Shown: positions 1 through 8,400 of the stretch, one piece after another
Layout of the letters: each line of letters begins with the position of its first letter
Numbering within the stretch: position 1 is the stretch's first letter
Source of the DNA: Thermoproteota archaeon
GTDB lineage: Archaea; Korarchaeota; Korarchaeia; Korarchaeales; Korarchaeaceae
Assembly (NCBI GenBank): GCA_027491785.1
Contig: JAOZGJ010000025.1
Location: 1 to 32,805 of the forward strand
Length of the DNA: 32,805 nt
Reading direction: 5' to 3'
Translations under genes and position numbers: made by a program
Notes under the pieces: model-generated
Told to the model about the DNA's origin: nothing
The model's database searches: none
The model's input: the letters and a program-made list of their open reading frames with translations, nothing else

Positions 1-1164
1 TTCCTCCGCCTTTCTATCCATCTGATCTTTGACCCCTAACTTCTCTATAGCATCCTTTGCAGGGATTTCTGAGAATCCTTCAACCTCTATTATGGATATA
101 GGCTCTATAGAATCTACTACGTCCCTCTCTACTCCAAATTTATCGAGGATTTCGGGATGGGCCTTCAAATCCCTGAGAGCTAAATAATCGTAGGGGGCAT
201 GTCCAGGGACGGACATCACTATGCCAGTTCCATAGTCTGGATCCACGAACTCTGCAGGGAGTATGGGTATTCTCCTTCCGTCAACCGGATTTTCAACGTA
301 TTTTCCGATAAGCTCACTCCCATTAACATAATCCTCTTCCTCTACCGGGAACTTCTGGAACCTAAGTTTCACGACGGCTTCCTCTGAAACGACCCACTTC
401 TCTCCTCCTACCCTAATTATCCTGTACCTTACATTTGGATTTACCCATATATTCGTGACACCAAAGATGGTCTCCGGCCTGAATGTCACTACGGGGATCA
501 CCAACTCATCCTTGAATTTTATGAGGGTAGTTTCAGCTATTTCTGGTTCTACATCTCCTTTAGTGTCGTGCTGACCTACAGCATTGTCGCAGCGTGGGCA
601 CCATCCAACAGGATGCTTTCCTTTTGTGAGAAGGCCCTTCTCATAGAGTTTGTTGAACTGCCAAGTTATGAACTTGTTATAGGAGGGATCTATTGTGGTG
701 AATTCCCTCCTCCAATCTATTGAGTACCCCATAAGCTTCATTCCAGACTTTATTTCCTCATGAAAGTATTTAGCCATCTTGAGTGGATCCTTAAGGTCCT
801 CTAGCTTGTCCTCGGGTATGTGAAATATCCTAGTAAATATCTCTATTAGCTCCTGATCTCCCTCGCTCAGCCTCTTAGCCATTGCTAATATGGGAGTTCC
901 CGTGTAATGGAAGGCCATCGGGAACAGGACATTAAAGCCCCTCATCCGCTTAAATCTAGCATAAGCGTCTGTAAGTCCATAGGTTCTCCCATGACCCACG
1001 TGCTGCGGGCTGTTTGGGTATGGATAAGCGACCGTGAGATAGAACTTCCTCCTGTGGGGATCAGGATCCGCTTCAAATATATGAGCCTCCTCCCATCTCC
1101 TCTGCCACTTCTTCTCTATCTCCCTAAGCTTAGACACGAGAGAAGCCTCGCCCTTCGAGCTCAA
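1..1164 (-). CDS. leuS: Leucyl-tRNA synthetase, N-terminal part (cut by window edge)
   Basis: This class I aminoacyl-tRNA synthetase charges tRNA-Leu with leucine in the cytoplasm. About 388 N-terminal residues are present and the C-terminal part lies beyond base 1. The HIGH-type signature appears as HVGH near residues 55-58, after the conserved stretch VAYPYPNSPQ. Further on are KRMGYSIDWRREFTT, a zinc-binding-like WCPRCDNAVGQHD segment, and the editing-domain motif MSVPGHAPYDYLAL, all typical of archaeal/eukaryotic LeuRS. I place the start at TTG 1164 because GGTGAT lies 4 nt upstream and a stop codon closely precedes it in frame. A GTG ten codons-equivalent downstream is a weaker alternative. 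The gene is monocistronic as far as visible, with the pilin-like gene ending 126 nt upstream in the same direction. The assignment is very secure and only the start is open. Confidence 0.96.
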   Translation of the reverse strand, partial: MSSKGEASLVSKLREIEKKWQRRWEEAHIFEADPDPHRRKFYLTVAYPYPNSPQHVGHGRTYGLTDAYARFKRMRGFNVLFPMAFHYTGTPILAMAKRLSEGDQELIEIFTRIFHIPEDKLEDLKDPLKMAKYFHEEIKSGMKLMGYSIDWRREFTTIDPSYNKFITWQFNKLYEKGLLTKGKHPVGWCPRCDNAVGQHDTKGDVEPEIAETTLIKFKDELVIPVVTFRPETIFGVTNIWVNPNVRYRIIRVGGEKWVVSEEAVVKLRFQKFPVEEEDYVNGSELIGKYVENPVDGRRIPILPAEFVDPDYGTGIVMSVPGHAPYDYLALRDLKAHPEILDKFGVERDVVDSIEPISIIEVEGFSEIPAKDAIEKLGVKDQMDRKAEE

Positions 1165-1249
1165 TTATATCACCTTCATCGTTTCCAGATCCTGCAAATG
1201 GCGCATGTTCATTGAAAAAAGTTGTCCCTTTGTGTGACCACGATGATCC

Positions 1250-1262
1250 AAAAAAGAAAATA
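1250..1262 (-). terminator. T-rich probable terminator of the pilin-like gene
   Basis: Read on the minus strand this is a run of T residues broken by single C and G bases, about 30 nt after the stop codon of the gene at 1290-1517. Archaeal transcription commonly stops at such T tracts without a hairpin. The assignment is by sequence composition only. Confidence 0.45.
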
Positions 1263-1289
1263 GGGATAGTATATGAGCGTCCTAGCCTG

Positions 1290-1517
1290 CTAGGGGCTAC
1301 CGCCTCCCTTCAAATTGAAAACGTTATCTATCAAATTATCTATCCAGTTTGTAAAGCTCTCCCAATTCTTCCACGCATTCTGGGGCATATTCCATATGAA
1401 TTTGGTAGCATTGGCCATTGGAGTAACGACTATTCCTAGGAAGAAAGCTAGGGTAACTGCTATCAGTAGTGCCTGTTCGAGTGTTCCAGTGATGCCCCTT
1501 CTCTTCCTCAAGGCCAT
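1290..1517 (-). CDS. Small pilin-like secreted/membrane peptide
   Basis: The product is a 75-residue protein starting MALRKRRGIT. A short basic head is followed by Gly, then Ile-Thr and about 22 hydrophobic residues (17-38). This matches the archaeal class III (type IV pilin-like) signal pattern in which a prepilin peptidase cuts after the Gly and the hydrophobic helix becomes the assembly core. The remaining 37 residues are short, rich in Asn and Trp, and end in GGGSP. I chose ATG 1517 over a longer reading from 1604 because GGTGAT lies 3 nt upstream and the longer N-terminus adds a second hydrophobic stretch with no clear role. It stands alone, while a pilus-type ATPase and TadC-like protein lie near 20.2-22.5 kb. 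A simple one-pass membrane peptide is the main alternative. Confidence 0.6.
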   Translation of the reverse strand: MALRKRRGITGTLEQALLIAVTLAFFLGIVVTPMANATKFIWNMPQNAWKNWESFTNWIDNLIDNVFNLKGGGSP

Positions 1518-1544
1518 GAAATCACCAACTTTATTAGATCCTAG

Positions 1545-1562
1545 GAGATATAACATATCGTT
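1545..1562. promoter_or_regulatory. Shared AT-rich promoter region between divergent genes
   Basis: The AT-rich stretch containing gatataacatatcg lies about 35 nt before the pilin-like start (minus) and about 36 nt before the zinc-ribbon start (plus). It could supply TATA elements in both directions, giving short leaders that just include the Shine-Dalgarno sites. Placement is by spacing alone. Confidence 0.35.
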
Positions 1563-1593
1563 ATTGTGAAAGAAAAGAGAAAGTGTGATCAGG

Positions 1594-1800
1594 TTGAGGG
1601 ACAAGAAAAAGAAGTTGAAGATAATGGTATGCCCGGTTTGCGGAAGTACGAATATAAAGAAGGTATCCGCCTTCTCTGGCTGGCTCCTACCTGAGGAATA
1701 CGTATGCTTAGATTGTGGATATAGGGGGCCCGTTGTTGCTGAGATTGAGGTAGATGAGGATGAGATCGAGGAGGATAGATCCGACCGACGTGGTTGGTGA
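1594..1800 (+). CDS. Small zinc-ribbon protein
   Basis: The product is about 68 residues, with a basic N-terminus and then a four-cysteine zinc ribbon: CPVCGS near residues 13-18 and CLDCGY about 25 residues later. The C-terminal third is strongly acidic (EIEVDEDEIEED). Such ribbons usually act in nucleic-acid or protein contacts, and nothing here identifies a partner. I chose TTG 1594 because GTGATC sits 3 nt upstream, the same spacing seen at other starts in this window. GTG 1585 (three residues longer) and ATG 1624 are alternatives. Its 3' end overlaps the next gene by about 40 nt, so the two are probably co-transcribed and perhaps translationally coupled. Confidence 0.72.
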   Translation: MRDKKKKLKIMVCPVCGSTNIKKVSAFSGWLLPEEYVCLDCGYRGPVVAEIEVDEDEIEEDRSDRRGW

Positions 1801-2188
1801 GATGCTTCTCGACTTAGGTATAAATGACTTCGCTGAGGTAAACGTATTAGGAAATATCATAAGGGTTGAAGTGAGCTATGACCCACTTCAACAGGAAAGA
1901 GAAAGTCTGATTCAATTTAAGAATAGATTAAGGAGCATGGATAAGCAAGGGGATGCGGTGAGGAGACATCTAATTCAACAGATAGAATACTTCATAGAGA
2001 GGCTCGACAAGATATCCCTTGAAAAGGTCCTCGTCATAGCAGCTTCGTCAGATGGCATAGAGAAGCTGAGAGAGCAACTTATCCTTATACGAAAAGAAAT
2101 GGAAATTAGGCAAAGAAAAGCTAGAGAAATGAAGAGATTGATAAGATCTCTATCATCTTACATAAGAGAATACTTAAGAGGATCATGA
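1760..2188 (+). CDS. Conserved-type hypothetical protein with coiled coil
   Basis: I do not recognise this family. The product is about 142 residues. Roughly the first 45 form a mixed region (EVNVLGNIIRVEVSYDP reads like two beta strands). The rest is predicted helix, rich in Glu, Arg, Lys and Leu, with heptad-like spacing suggesting a coiled coil, ending RSLSSYIREYLRGS. ATG 1760 has GAGGT about 8 nt upstream. ATG 1754 and ATG 1802 (just after the stop of the preceding gene) are alternatives. The overlap with the zinc-ribbon gene suggests a functional pair, but no role can be read from the sequence. No transmembrane segment or signal peptide is visible. Confidence 0.68.
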   Translation: MRSRRIDPTDVVGEMLLDLGINDFAEVNVLGNIIRVEVSYDPLQQERESLIQFKNRLRSMDKQGDAVRRHLIQQIEYFIERLDKISLEKVLVIAASSDGIEKLREQLILIRKEMEIRQRKAREMKRLIRSLSSYIREYLRGS

Positions 2189-2294
2189 AGTGCCTTTTTC
2201 TAGGATATTGAGCCAGATTTCATCAGTCGTGAGCTCTGTTTAAATAAGTCGTTCATCGAACCAGATTAGGGAGTATAATATACCTCTAATACAT

Positions 2295-2312
2295 TCTTTT
2301 ATATTATTTTTT
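2295..2312 (+). terminator. T-rich probable terminator after the zinc-ribbon/coiled-coil pair
   Basis: A T-rich run (tcttttatattattttttgg) lies about 110 nt after the stop at 2188. The 225-nt spacer 2189-2413 otherwise holds an AT-rich palindrome gtataatatac near 2274 and the promoter of the next gene. I saw no RNA gene in it. Confidence 0.4.
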
Positions 2313-2370
2313 GGATATAAAGATAATTAAGTATCTATATGTAACATAAATGCGGATGGACCGGTAAACA

Positions 2371-2409
2371 TTTATTAATAAACAGAGGTATGTTAAATTG
2401 AGGAGGTGA
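2371..2409 (+). promoter_or_regulatory. TATA-like box and strong Shine-Dalgarno for the winged-helix gene
   Basis: The element tttattaata at 2371-2380 is a TATA-like box, placing transcription start near 2400. AGGAGGTGA at 2401-2409 is a near-perfect Shine-Dalgarno sequence 4 nt before GTG 2414. It fixes the start of the next gene and implies a very short leader. Confidence 0.55.
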
Positions 2410-2413
2410 GTGT

Positions 2414-2662
2414 GTGGTATTATTGAAATCCCATGTCCGGATTTTGAAAGAATTGGTGAGAAGAGGAGAAAGGGGCATGACAGCAAGTAAGCTAATTGCG
2501 AAAAGGGAGTACAGAGTAAAGGTCATAAGGTATCTAGAAAGCGAGGGCCTAGTCAGAGTAACCTACAGCGGTGGTGGAATGAGGGTTTATGCCACAGATA
2601 GGGCCAGAAGACTTCTTGAGAGAATTAAAAAAGAAAAACCAGAGCTTTTAGTCAATAGCTAA
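2414..2662 (+). CDS. Small winged-helix DNA-binding protein
   Basis: The product is 82 residues with a winged helix-turn-helix pattern across most of its length. Helix RILKELVRRGERG is followed by MTASKLIAKREYRVKVIRYLES (helix-turn-helix), then the wing-like EGLVRVTYSGGGMRVYATD and a C-terminal helix RARRLLERIKKE. This resembles the compact MarR/PadR-like or archaeal wHTH regulators that consist of little more than the DNA-binding domain. The GTG start is supported by AGGAGGTGA immediately upstream. It has its own promoter and is convergent with the HAD gene, so it is not clearly tied to any neighbour. The target is unknown. Confidence 0.78.
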   Translation: MVLLKSHVRILKELVRRGERGMTASKLIAKREYRVKVIRYLESEGLVRVTYSGGGMRVYATDRARRLLERIKKEKPELLVNS

Positions 2663-2700
2663 GCTAAGTTAGATTAGGTTAAATTGAACTAAACTGAACC
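2658..2700. repeat. Degenerate 5-nt tandem repeat between convergent genes
   Basis: From 2658 the sequence reads as eight units, gctaa gctaa gttag attag gttaa attga actaa actga, each fitting R-Y-T-R-R. It covers the stop codon of the winged-helix gene and the last codons of the convergent HAD gene. Because the period of 5 is not a multiple of 3, stop triplets occur in several frames on both strands. A related array is at 32244-32273. Confidence 0.6.
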
Positions 2701-3290
2701 AGATTTTCTAAATCCTTTATGTAGACATCGGCTCCCTCTACTTCTCTTCTCACACATACTGTGAGACAACCTAGCTCTTTACCAGCCTTAACATCCCAAG
2801 GAGCATCCCCGACGAATATGCATTCCTGTGGCCTGACACCTAATTTCTCTATAGCGAATTCTAACTGTTTTTTCCTATCTAGTGAATATTCTCTAGTTAC
2901 GATGATATCGAAGAATTCCATAACACCCAAATTATCCAACGCTTTAATTGCTGGTCTCCTCGCTTGGAGTGTTACAAGTCCTATCTTCAAACCTGCCCCT
3001 TTTACCTTGCTTAAAGTAAGCCTTAAGGATGGATCGAAGTGGGCTCTCTCAGCAGCTTCCAACTCCGCTTCTTCAACTATCGAGAAGGCTTTCTTAATCT
3101 CTTCTCTATTTCTGGCAGCCTTTGGAATGCTCATCCCTAATGGACGGAGAGGATGATTCCATCCCATCTCTCTCCTCACTTTTTCCCTCAAGGAATCCCA
3201 ATTTATTCCTAGGTTCGTGAGGGTTCCGTCCAAGTCCGTTATTAATGCTTTCTTACCTTGAAGAAGTTTACTGAGCCGCATTCCTTGCAT
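2679..3290 (-). CDS. HAD-superfamily phosphatase (phosphoglycolate phosphatase-like)
   Basis: This is a haloacid dehalogenase-fold hydrolase of about 203 residues, probably a small-molecule phosphatase. Motif I is TDLDGTLTN (Asp19 nucleophile, Asp21), followed by a helical cap. Motif II is the Thr in GLVTLQ, motif III a Lys in LDRKKQLE, and motif IV VGDAPWDVKAG (Asp162 and Asp166, metal binding). The layout matches phosphoglycolate phosphatase and pyrophosphatase-like members, and the substrate cannot be fixed. ATG 3290 is preferred and ATG 3281 is possible. The open frame continues further upstream, but that part lies inside topA and reads as a shadow. The start overlaps the end of topA by about 49 nt in the same direction, so the two are likely one transcript. 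Confidence 0.88.
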   Translation of the reverse strand: MQGMRLSKLLQGKKALITDLDGTLTNLGINWDSLREKVRREMGWNHPLRPLGMSIPKAARNREEIKKAFSIVEEAELEAAERAHFDPSLRLTLSKVKGAGLKIGLVTLQARRPAIKALDNLGVMEFFDIIVTREYSLDRKKQLEFAIEKLGVRPQECIFVGDAPWDVKAGKELGCLTVCVRREVEGADVYIKDLENLVQFSSI

Positions 3291-5398
3291 TGAAGATACA
3301 CCCCATACCTTCCCTTCTTTGGAATCATTACTCCCCCGCATTTCGCGCACCTTACCGGACTCTCCTCGCAGTTTCCTAGGCACCTCTTATACTTAAGAGT
3401 CTTGTTACTCTTGGTCTTGACCTTGCCTTCCACAAGAGGCAATCCACATTTACATTGCTCCCTGAGGATCTTCTCCCCGGGAAGCAAGTTGTACTTCACA
3501 TCGCACTTATCTGGGTACCCTGAGCATATAACGAAATATCCATATTTGCTTTTCTTCAACAGGAGATCTCTACCGCATTTGGGACACTTTCCCACTACGT
3601 TCTGTGATATCCTGTATTTATAAACAGCCTTCGAGAGCTTCTCCGATATAAATCCCTCCTTCTCCTTAAAGTCCTTCATTATCTCCCTTAACTTGGATAG
3701 TGCATCGCCCAGAAACTCATTATGATCAAGCTCCCCTCTCTCTATCTTGCTCATAGCTTCCTCAAGTTCGGAAGTTAGCTCGGGACTTGTAAGCTCAGGA
3801 ACATACTCTTCAAGGACCTCAGCTACGGCCTCTCCGAGAGGCGTCGGTTTAAAGCTTTTCCCTTCCACGTATCCCCTCTCCCTCAGTATGTCGAGTATTT
3901 GGACCCTAGTGTTCTTGGTTCCAAGGCCCAGCTTTTCCATCTCCTTGATTATGGAAACGGGAGTGTACCTTTTTGGTGGCTGAGTTTCCTTCTCCTCTAT
4001 CTTGACATCTACGCACCTAACTTCATCCCCGTTTTTCACAGGAGGCATGGAAAAATCCTTCTTTGAGTAAGGATATACCCTCAGCCATCCTTCTTCAAGC
4101 AAAGACGCTCCATTAGCCCTAAACTTAAATGAATCGACGCTTACCTCCACTGATATCCTCTCTATTAGGGCATCTGGAGAGAGTGTAGCTAGATTCCTCC
4201 TAGCTATTATCTCGTATACCCTCCTATGGTTTTTACTCTCTAGCTTATCAGGAGTTCCTACTACATGTATCGTAGGATGAGCCGGATCATCTTTCCTTCC
4301 CTCAACTGGATTGTCCCTCATATTTTGAATTACGAAATCAGCATCTTCCTTAAGTGGAGAGTAGTTCCCTATGAGTTCCACCATCTTTATAAAATCCTCT
4401 TTCTTCCAGTTCTTCGGGTACTTCTGGCTCTCAGTTCCTATGTAACTTATCAAGCCAGCCTCGTATAACTGCTGGGCTATGCCTGTAGACCTATCGGCTA
4501 TTTGCTTTGGGGTTAGACCGGTTATTCGACTTACCTCAACCTGCATTGAAGTCCCATCGAAAGGTGGGGGTGGCCTTACTGCGACCTTCCTTGACCTCAC
4601 TTTCACCTTGAACGATTTGCCCATGACCGCCTTAGATGCCATTTCAGCGTATTCCTTCCGCCATATCTTCTCCTCTCCCCTTGGAGGTGAAAGCTTCATC
4701 TCGAACCTTCCTCTCTCACCTTCCATAACCGCCGTTACTACGTAGTATTTACGAGGAACGAAGTTCCTTATCTCCCGCTCTCTTCTCACTATCAGGGAGA
4801 GGGTGGGTCCCTGAACCCTACCTGAACTCAATACTTTCACCCATCTCTTCTTCCTAGTACTTAACGTGAGCCCCCTAGAGACGTTGGCACCCCATTGTAG
4901 ATCTAAAACTCTTCTAGACCATCCAGCATTGGCTCTAGGGTAATCAAAGGGCTTAAGGTTCCTGAACGCCTCTCTTATCTCCTCAGCGTTTAAAGATGAG
5001 AACTCCATCCTGTAGATAGTTTTTCCCCCCTCCCAGCCTAAGGCCCTCATTATCTCCAAGGCTATTGAACTCCCTTCAGTATCGAGATCTGTAGCTACTA
5101 TGATCCTGTCAGCTTTTTTACCTAACTTCTCTATAACCCTCAAAAACTGCTTCTTACTCTCTATATCCTTGAGCACGAGCTCTTCTGGAGATATTATGGC
5201 TGGATATATCCACTTACCATCGGGATAATCTAGCTCTAGGAGGTGACCTGCTGCAGGGACTACCTCGTACTCCTCACCATCCAATTCGAACGTGTAGTAA
5301 GACAACTTTCCCACTTTCCTTTGCTTAGCGTTTTTTGATAGAATGTAAGCTATCCTCTTGGCAACCCTTGGTTTTTCGGTGAGTATTAGCGTGGTCAT
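3242..5398 (-). CDS. topA: Type IA DNA topoisomerase
   Basis: This 718-residue enzyme relaxes negatively supercoiled DNA by passing strands through a transient single-strand break. The Toprim domain is at the N-terminus (Glu8 in TEKP, DLDTEG at 104-109). The core carries SSGRVQGPTLSLI (191-203), PPPPFDGTSMQVEVSR, and the catalytic region LYEAGLISYIGTESQKYP with Tyr319 as the DNA-linking residue. Three C-terminal zinc ribbons follow (CPKCGR..., CKCGLP..., CAKCGG...CKECG). The length and ribbons fit archaeal topoisomerase I/III. The usual Arg two residues after the Tyr (Y-x-R-T) is Gly here. It is transcribed divergently from the large surface protein and overlaps the HAD gene downstream. Confidence 0.96.
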   Translation of the reverse strand: MTTLILTEKPRVAKRIAYILSKNAKQRKVGKLSYYTFELDGEEYEVVPAAGHLLELDYPDGKWIYPAIISPEELVLKDIESKKQFLRVIEKLGKKADRIIVATDLDTEGSSIALEIMRALGWEGGKTIYRMEFSSLNAEEIREAFRNLKPFDYPRANAGWSRRVLDLQWGANVSRGLTLSTRKKRWVKVLSSGRVQGPTLSLIVRREREIRNFVPRKYYVVTAVMEGERGRFEMKLSPPRGEEKIWRKEYAEMASKAVMGKSFKVKVRSRKVAVRPPPPFDGTSMQVEVSRITGLTPKQIADRSTGIAQQLYEAGLISYIGTESQKYPKNWKKEDFIKMVELIGNYSPLKEDADFVIQNMRDNPVEGRKDDPAHPTIHVVGTPDKLESKNHRRVYEIIARRNLATLSPDALIERISVEVSVDSFKFRANGASLLEEGWLRVYPYSKKDFSMPPVKNGDEVRCVDVKIEEKETQPPKRYTPVSIIKEMEKLGLGTKNTRVQILDILRERGYVEGKSFKPTPLGEAVAEVLEEYVPELTSPELTSELEEAMSKIERGELDHNEFLGDALSKLREIMKDFKEKEGFISEKLSKAVYKYRISQNVVGKCPKCGRDLLLKKSKYGYFVICSGYPDKCDVKYNLLPGEKILREQCKCGLPLVEGKVKTKSNKTLKYKRCLGNCEESPVRCAKCGGVMIPKKGRYGVYLQCKECGSVNFFKVRKH

Positions 5399-5420
5399 AT
5401 AACAGCACCCTTAAGCTCAT

Positions 5421-5457
5421 AGGGAGGAATTACGGAGGTAATACATTTGTCCTCCCT
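5421..5457. promoter_or_regulatory. Nested inverted repeat in the topA / surface-protein divergent region
   Basis: AGGGAGG at 5421-5427 is matched by CCTCCCT at 5451-5457. Inside lies a second inverted repeat, ATTAC (5429-5433) and GTAAT (5438-5442). It sits about 25-60 nt before the topA start and just ahead of the TATA-like box for the plus-strand gene, as expected of a shared operator. Function is inferred. Confidence 0.45.
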
Positions 5458-5458
5458 T

Positions 5459-5469
5459 CAATATATGGG
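5459..5469 (+). promoter_or_regulatory. TATA-like box for the large surface protein
   Basis: The sequence caatatatggg lies about 33 nt before ATG 5497. This predicts a leader of a few bases. GAGG lies 5 nt before the ATG. Confidence 0.45.
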
Positions 5470-5496
5470 CGTTTCGGTTAATAGTGAAGAGGCTTC

Positions 5497-8400
5497 ATGA
5501 AAAGTAAATTCTTGCTCTTACTGATGGTAGTACTTCTCCTACCAATCCAATCCTCTTTAGCTAGCGGATCTCCAAAAACGCTCGTAGTTCATTCGGGAAC
5601 TGCCTGTGTAACCGGAGATCTATACTTTAATTTGCCTAGTGAGGCCCTATCTTCTGCAAACCCTGGAGATAGGATAATAATATGTCCCGGTACTTACCAT
5701 GATAACTTAAAGGTGGATAAGAGCAATGTAGTAATAGAAGGAAAAGGAGACCCTTCCAGCGTGAAGATAGAAGCTTTAAACAGCACTCAACATGTGATTG
5801 AGCTCAGAAACGTCAGAAATGTAACTATTAGGAATGTTACAGTTTCTGGGGCATTAGGATCGCAGATAGCAGGGATATATGCTCAACTATCATCTGAGAG
5901 CATTATAAAGAATGTGATAGCCGTAGATAATTACTTCGGCGTAGATATCGTATCAAGCTCCAATATGACCTTGGAAAACATAGAAGCAGTTAATAACACA
6001 GATGTTGGGATCAATTTAGAGAGAGCAGTTATCTCTAGCTTAGATAACTCCGCATCGGAGGGTAATAGGATAGGACTTCTCCTCCTCTTCTCGAACGACC
6101 TCCATATAGATGGAGTTAATGCCACTGGTAACTCAAAAGGTGGATTCTTGCTTAAATACTCAGCTAATAACACACTTTCCCATCTGATAGCAGATCTAAA
6201 TGGATGGTATGGGATATACCTCCAGGACTCGGATGATAATGAGATATTGGAATCATCAGCTGTCAATAACACGGCATCTGGAAGCGAAGGATATGGCCTT
6301 TACCTGTACTTAAAGTCAGAAAATAATAAGATATATAATATAACTTCTAGTTATAATGTATATGGAATAGCTCTCGCTTCCTCTTCATCTAAAAATAATA
6401 TAACAAACTCTATCATTCTAAATAATACGATAGCAGGTCTCTATATAGAGAACAGCGGTAAAAACTCGGTCATTGCTTCTATAAAAGGAAGCATGTATGG
6501 GGTATGGATCCAAGATGGAGACGAGAACGAGATAGGAGGAGAGATAGATTATTGTAGATGGGGCATCTTCATATCAGGATTGGATGGATCGTCTGGTAAT
6601 GTTATAAAGAGGGCCAAGATACACGATAATACTTATTCAGGTATAGTAATAGAAGGGAACGGTTCTAAAGGTAATGTGATCACGGAAATATCCTCCTATA
6701 ATAACACGCTTCTTGGAATAGACTTGGCCGGCGACTACGTGACGCCGAACGATGGACTCCTCAGTGAAGGGCCTAACGATCTGATGGACTATCCTGTCAT
6801 AAAATGGGCAGCCATCTATGGGGATAGAATGATAGTAAGTGGATATATAAATAAGGAGGGGAATGAAACCGAGGACAAGCTCTTCGATAATGCAACGGTC
6901 GAAATATATCAATCCGATAATGATAGAAGCGGCTATGGAGAGGGGATGCGGTATCTCGGCAGCCTCAAATCCAGAAATGGCGAATTCCTCGGATGGATAG
7001 CTCTTCCACCAGATATCTCAGGGCATAGTATAAACATAACTGGGACCGCAACTCTTACAACTCACGGTACCTCCGAGTTCGGCCCTACAGTTGCAGCTCC
7101 TATCGTGAGCACCAACCTCACAATATCAAAATCGATCAATCCTTCAACGGTCCTACCTAACTCCACGGCGGAAGTTCTCCTTCTCCTCAGAAATTACGGA
7201 AACGGAACTGCTTATAACGTGACAGTAGTAGATAAGCTTCCTAATGAGATGGAATACGAGAATGGAACCTCCAAGGTAGATGGAAATCTCATGGAACCAG
7301 AAATCGAGGGAAACAACTTGACATGGAGGGTAGATGTCCCATCGCACTCGGAGGTTAGAATAGAGTTCAATGTAACAGTTACAGCTTCTCCAGGAACTGC
7401 TCTGAAGAATGTAGCGGTATTCGAAGGGAACGATGAGAGGGGGAACGATACGGATGAAGTGAATGTGATAGCGCCTCCCATAATAAACGCAGTAAAGCAG
7501 GTAAGTCCCGAAGTTATAGATGTGAATAGCACAGCTCACTATAAGGTCATCTTGTCCAACAGTGGAGGTCTGCCCGCTCTCCTCATGGTCGAGGACGAGA
7601 TACCTAATGGCATGAGATATGTGAACGGTAGCTTAGCTTCAAATGTGAGCCTATCCGGATCTAGGGTTTCAGGAAGTAGAATGGAGTTCAACCTAACCTT
7701 GAGCCCAGGAAAAGCAGCTTCCATTTCCTACTCACTTAAGGCACTTGCTGAAGGAAGGATGGAGAACAGGCTTTACGTGAACGGTAGCTTCGTTGCATCT
7801 GCCTCCGTCATAGTAAGGGATCCACCTTCAGGCGGCTCGTCTGGATCCAATCACAGAACACACCATAGATCGCCAAACACCCATTCTGGAGGAACTCCCC
7901 CGCCATGCAGTTGGTTCTCGTATGGCCAGAGGAGTAAAGGTAACTCCACTAAGAGTGAGGAGAATGATGTGAAGAATTATAGACTCGATCACCCACCGAT
8001 AGTCCTCGTCTCTCTAGGTTCCTCAAGCGTCAAAGTAAGTCAGGTATCAGGTGGACAAAGCTCATTTGCAACCGAAAACAGTAAATCTGCGAAGGTATCC
8101 TCTAAGGGAAGCAATAAAGGAGTTCCCATGATAGTAGTAGATATCACAGCTACGCCCACACAAGCGGAGACTGGAACTGTAATATCTTTCCTAGTTGAGG
8201 TGAGCAATATAGGAGATGGACCGAAGGATAATCTCTCACTAATAGTAGATCTATCTAATGGGCTTGATTACATTAAAGGTAGCTCTATGGTAGGTGGAAT
8301 TACCAAAGAACCGGATAACAATGATAATAAGCTAAGCTGGAATTTAGGATCTCTCTATCCAAGTAAGGCTATCGAGGTTAGCTTCAGAGCTAAATTATTG

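Noticed and set aside
1236-1275. Possible C/D box guide RNA (cgatgatc near 1241)
   Set aside because: The C box match is incomplete and no paired D, C' and D' boxes are present at suitable spacing.
1518-1604. Longer N-terminus for the pilin-like protein
   Set aside because: The shorter ATG 1517 has GGTGAT at the right distance and a clean class III-like signal. The extension lacks a Shine-Dalgarno and would bury the signal.
2205-2260. Possible guide RNA on either strand (ctgatga in antisense)
   Set aside because: Only one box-like motif is present and no D box at the expected distance.
3291-3383. Longer N-terminus of the HAD phosphatase
   Set aside because: The extra residues are in the topA coding region in another frame. 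They are basic and low in complexity, and family members begin close to the DxDGT motif.
7212-7532. Minus-strand open frames within the giant surface gene
   Set aside because: They are antisense to clear DUF11-like coding sequence and have no start signal or domain.
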